Assembly: GCF_014640175.1 (NCBI RefSeq) | Contig: NZ_BMGL01000007.1 | Coordinates: 124,001-188,000 of the forward strand | From: Psychroflexus salis | GTDB lineage: Bacteria; Bacteroidota; Bacteroidia; Flavobacteriales; Flavobacteriaceae | Length of the DNA stretch: 64,000 bases | Direction: 5' to 3' | Shown here: one piece after another, positions 61,733 to 64,000 of the stretch | Layout: each line of letters starts with the position of its first letter | Position numbering within the stretch: the first letter of the stretch is position 1 | Translations under genes and position numbers: made by a program | Notes under the pieces: model-generated | Told to the model about the DNA's origin: nothing | Database searches by the model: none | What the model saw: the letters and a program-made list of their open reading frames with translations, nothing else

Positions 61733-62307
61733 TGAAAAAGCAAGGTAAACTCATCGTCTTTTCAGCTCCTTCAGGCTCAGGTAAAACCACCATAGTTCAC
61801 TATTTATTAAGCAAACCTGAACTCGATTTAGACTTTTCTATTTCGGCAACTTCGCGCGCACCACGCGGGCATGAAAAACATGGAGAAGATTATTATTTTA
61901 TGAGCTTAAAAGAATTTAAGCAACACATTAAAAATGATGATTTTTTAGAATGGGAAGAAGTGTACCGCGATAATTTTTACGGTACTTTAAAAGCAGAAGT
62001 AGAACGCATTTGGGAAATGGGAAAACACGTGGTTTTTGATATCGATGTGGTCGGTGGATTAGACATTAAACAAATTTATCCTGAACAGACCTTAGCGGTT
62101 TTTGTAAAACCACCAAGTATAGAAGAATTAAAAATTAGGCTAAAAAAACGCAAAACCGAAACTGACGACAAAATAAATATGCGTGTAGCTAAGGCTTCGA
62201 TTGAATTAGCTACAGCTCCGCAATTTGACCATATCATCGTTAATAACGAATTGAGTGAGGCTTTAGAAGAAGCCTATGATTTAGTTAAAGAATTTATTGA
62301 AAAATAA
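61732..62307 (+). CDS. gmk: Guanylate kinase
   Basis: A 191-residue kinase with the P-loop APSGSGKTT (residues 12-20), 'SATSRAPRGHEKHGEDYYF' binding GMP, and the lid 'RLKKRKTETDDKINMRV'. It phosphorylates GMP or dGMP to the diphosphate. It overlaps yicC by one base and nadD follows after six bases, so all three form one transcript. Confidence 0.95.
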   Translation: MKKQGKLIVFSAPSGSGKTTIVHYLLSKPELDLDFSISATSRAPRGHEKHGEDYYFMSLKEFKQHIKNDDFLEWEEVYRDNFYGTLKAEVERIWEMGKHVVFDIDVVGGLDIKQIYPEQTLAVFVKPPSIEELKIRLKKRKTETDDKINMRVAKASIELATAPQFDHIIVNNELSEALEEAYDLVKEFIEK

Positions 62308-62313
62308 ATTAAA

Positions 62314-62898
62314 ATGAAGAAAAACATCGGTTTGTATTTTGGAAGCTTTAATCCTATTCATATTGGGCATTTAATCATTGCAAATTACTTAGCTGAATTT
62401 ACAGATTTAGATGAAGTTTGGCTCGTAATTTCACCCCAAAGTCCCTTTAAGAAAAAAGCTAGTTTGTTGGAGAATCACCACCGTTATGAATTGGTTTATA
62501 GAGCGCTAGAAAATTTTGATAAACTAAAAGCATCGAATATAGAATTCGATTTACCCACACCTAATTACACATCAAAAACCTTAGCAGTTTTAGCAGAAAA
62601 ACATCCCGAATATAGCTTCAACTTAATTATGGGAGAAGATAATTTGCGAAGCTTTCATAAATGGAAAAACTACGAATTTATTTTAGAAAACCACAAAATT
62701 TATGTGTGTCCACGTTTAGGCGATGGGAAAATAAATGAAGACTTTCAAAGCCATAAAAATATTCATTTTACCAACACCCCAATTATGCATATTTCAGCTA
62801 GTTTAATTCGCGATTCAATTCAAAAGAGCAAGAATATTCGCCCTATGTTACCCAATGCAGTTTGGCAATACATCGACGAAATGAACTTTTACCGCTAA
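62314..62898 (+). CDS. nadD: Nicotinate-nucleotide adenylyltransferase
   Basis: A 194-residue nucleotidyltransferase with GSFNPIHIGHL (the (H/T)xGH motif) at residues 10-20 and the C-terminal ISASLIRDSI (ISxxxxR). It adenylates nicotinate mononucleotide in NAD synthesis. It is third in the yicC-gmk-nadD operon. Confidence 0.94.
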   Translation: MKKNIGLYFGSFNPIHIGHLIIANYLAEFTDLDEVWLVISPQSPFKKKASLLENHHRYELVYRALENFDKLKASNIEFDLPTPNYTSKTLAVLAEKHPEYSFNLIMGEDNLRSFHKWKNYEFILENHKIYVCPRLGDGKINEDFQSHKNIHFTNTPIMHISASLIRDSIQKSKNIRPMLPNAVWQYIDEMNFYR

Positions 62899-62982
62899 GA
62901 TTACTGTTTTTAAACTATATTTTTTAAAAAGCTTTCAGTCAAATTGCCTATTTTTGATTGAATTTTGAAAAAATGATAATTC

Positions 62983-63990
62983 ATGCAAGATCAGCATCCA
63001 AATATTTCAGTCATTGGAGGAGGAAGTTGGGCAACAGCAATAGTGAAAATTCTTACGGAGAACCTACCTAAGATTACTTGGTATATGCGTAATGAAGAAA
63101 GTATTGCTCATATTAAATCTCAACAACATAACCCTAATTACCTAAGTTCTGTAGAGTTTGAAGTTGAACAATTAGATTTAACCAATAATATTAATTATGC
63201 TATACAAAAGGCAGATATTGTAATATTTGTTGTGCCTTCTGCTTTTTTAACGGCAGAATTAAGCTCTTTAACAGTAGCTTTAGACGATAAAATTGTGTTT
63301 TCTGCCATTAAAGGAATTGTACCCGAATCGTATTTAATAGTCGGTGAACACTTTAACGAAAAATACAATGTTCCTTTCGAAAATATAGGTGTAATTACAG
63401 GACCTTGCCACGCAGAAGAAGTAGCCTTAGAGCGACTTTCTTATTTAACCATTGCTTCTGCTACAGAAGCACACGCTTTGCTTATTTCAAAATATATGAG
63501 TAGCGAATATATAAAATGCAAAGTAACCGAAGACGTTATTGGGACTGAATACGCAGCTGTTTTAAAAAACATCTATGCCATTGCAGCTGGTATTGCACAT
63601 GGCTTGGGCTATGGAGATAATTTTCAAAGTGTGTTAATGAGCAATTCTATTCGTGAGATGAAACGCTTTATTAAAAAACGCTATAAAATGAAACGCAATA
63701 TTAACGACTCTGCTTATTTAGGCGATTTGTTAGTAACAGGTTATTCAGTTTTTTCGCGTAATCGTTTTTTTGGAAATATGATTGGTAAAGGATACACGGT
63801 TAGAAGCGCGCAAATGGAAATGAATATGATTGCCGAAGGATACTATGCAGTAAAAAGTGCTTATAAAATTAACGAAGACAGTGGAAAACGAAAGACAAAA
63901 ACACCAATTATTAATGCAGTACACAAAGTACTTTACGAAGGAAAAAATCCACGTAAAGTGTTTACCAAATTAGCCGATAAGCTAGATTAA
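62983..63990 (+). CDS. gpsA: NAD(P)H-dependent glycerol-3-phosphate dehydrogenase
   Basis: A 335-residue enzyme with the nucleotide-binding IGGGSWATAIVKIL near residues 10-23, 'VITGPCHAEEVA' and the catalytic Lys in 'AAVLKNIYAIAAGIAHGLGYGDN'. It reduces dihydroxyacetone phosphate to glycerol-3-phosphate for phospholipid synthesis. A TATTTTTG box (62949-62956) lies 26 bases before the start. The gene ends 10 bases before the window does and is complete. Confidence 0.94.
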   Translation: MQDQHPNISVIGGGSWATAIVKILTENLPKITWYMRNEESIAHIKSQQHNPNYLSSVEFEVEQLDLTNNINYAIQKADIVIFVVPSAFLTAELSSLTVALDDKIVFSAIKGIVPESYLIVGEHFNEKYNVPFENIGVITGPCHAEEVALERLSYLTIASATEAHALLISKYMSSEYIKCKVTEDVIGTEYAAVLKNIYAIAAGIAHGLGYGDNFQSVLMSNSIREMKRFIKKRYKMKRNINDSAYLGDLLVTGYSVFSRNRFFGNMIGKGYTVRSAQMEMNMIAEGYYAVKSAYKINEDSGKRKTKTPIINAVHKVLYEGKNPRKVFTKLADKLD

Positions 63991-64000
63991 TCTGTTTATA

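Overview
The window is an AT-rich stretch of a Bacteroidota chromosome, most likely a marine-type member of the Flavobacteriaceae. The evidence is the promoter style (TAnnTTTG -7 boxes, for example TATATTTG before both tRNA genes, gdhA and hemF), A-rich leaders without strong Shine-Dalgarno sites, a type IX secretion gene (porZ) coupled to recO, secreted DPP-IV/prolyl oligopeptidases with POT transporters, and short secreted beta-barrel proteins.

Region 1 (1-31.3 kb) is ordinary chromosome. A peptide-use cluster runs on the minus strand: S9B dipeptidyl peptidase, a small protein, two POT transporters and a thioredoxin-like protein. Next come dTDP-rhamnose genes (rfbA, rfbD), hemF, cystathionine gamma-synthase, gdhA, porZ-recO, lpxH, an SPFH protein, an ElaA-type acetyltransferase with a CDF metal exporter, rpiB, class Ia ribonucleotide reductase (nrdB-nrdA), and a tight envelope operon (coaX, barrel protein, TPR protein, lptC, small membrane protein, CNNM/CBS protein). 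tRNA-Phe ends the block, followed by a decayed GIY-YIG nuclease gene.

Region 2 (31,643-50,683) is an integrated mobile island of about 19 kb, which I regard as the main discovery of the window. It lies between two identical 25-bp copies of the 3' end of tRNA-Asn and has a tyrosine recombinase beside the intact tRNA. Almost all its genes run on the minus strand. The exception is an XRE regulator that converges on the integrase and sits beside a perfect 22-bp palindrome. The right half carries replication and recombination genes (Sak4-like RecA ATPase, DUF3871 protein, SF3-type helicase, free-standing GIY-YIG homing endonuclease) and two secreted proteins, one built of 21-residue tandem repeats. 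The left half is a seven-gene defence-like block: hsdR, a two-domain protein (Panacea/DUF4065-like N-terminus plus DUF488), an unrecognised 276-residue partner, hsdS, a RhuM-Fic/Doc fusion, hsdM, and a short-repeat solenoid protein at the edge. I see no capsid, terminase, portal, tail, relaxase or T4SS gene, so the element looks like a satellite or other mobilisable island rather than a prophage or ICE.

Region 3 (50.7-64 kb) is chromosome again: tRNA-Asn, rseP, a degenerate intergenic repeat, dgt, a hypothetical secreted protein, an S9A prolyl oligopeptidase, two related beta-barrel proteins, an AlbA_2 (Schlafen-like) protein coupled to a PPP-type phosphatase, then yicC-gmk-nadD and gpsA.

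All assignments come from reading the sequence and from knowledge of protein families; no database search was run.
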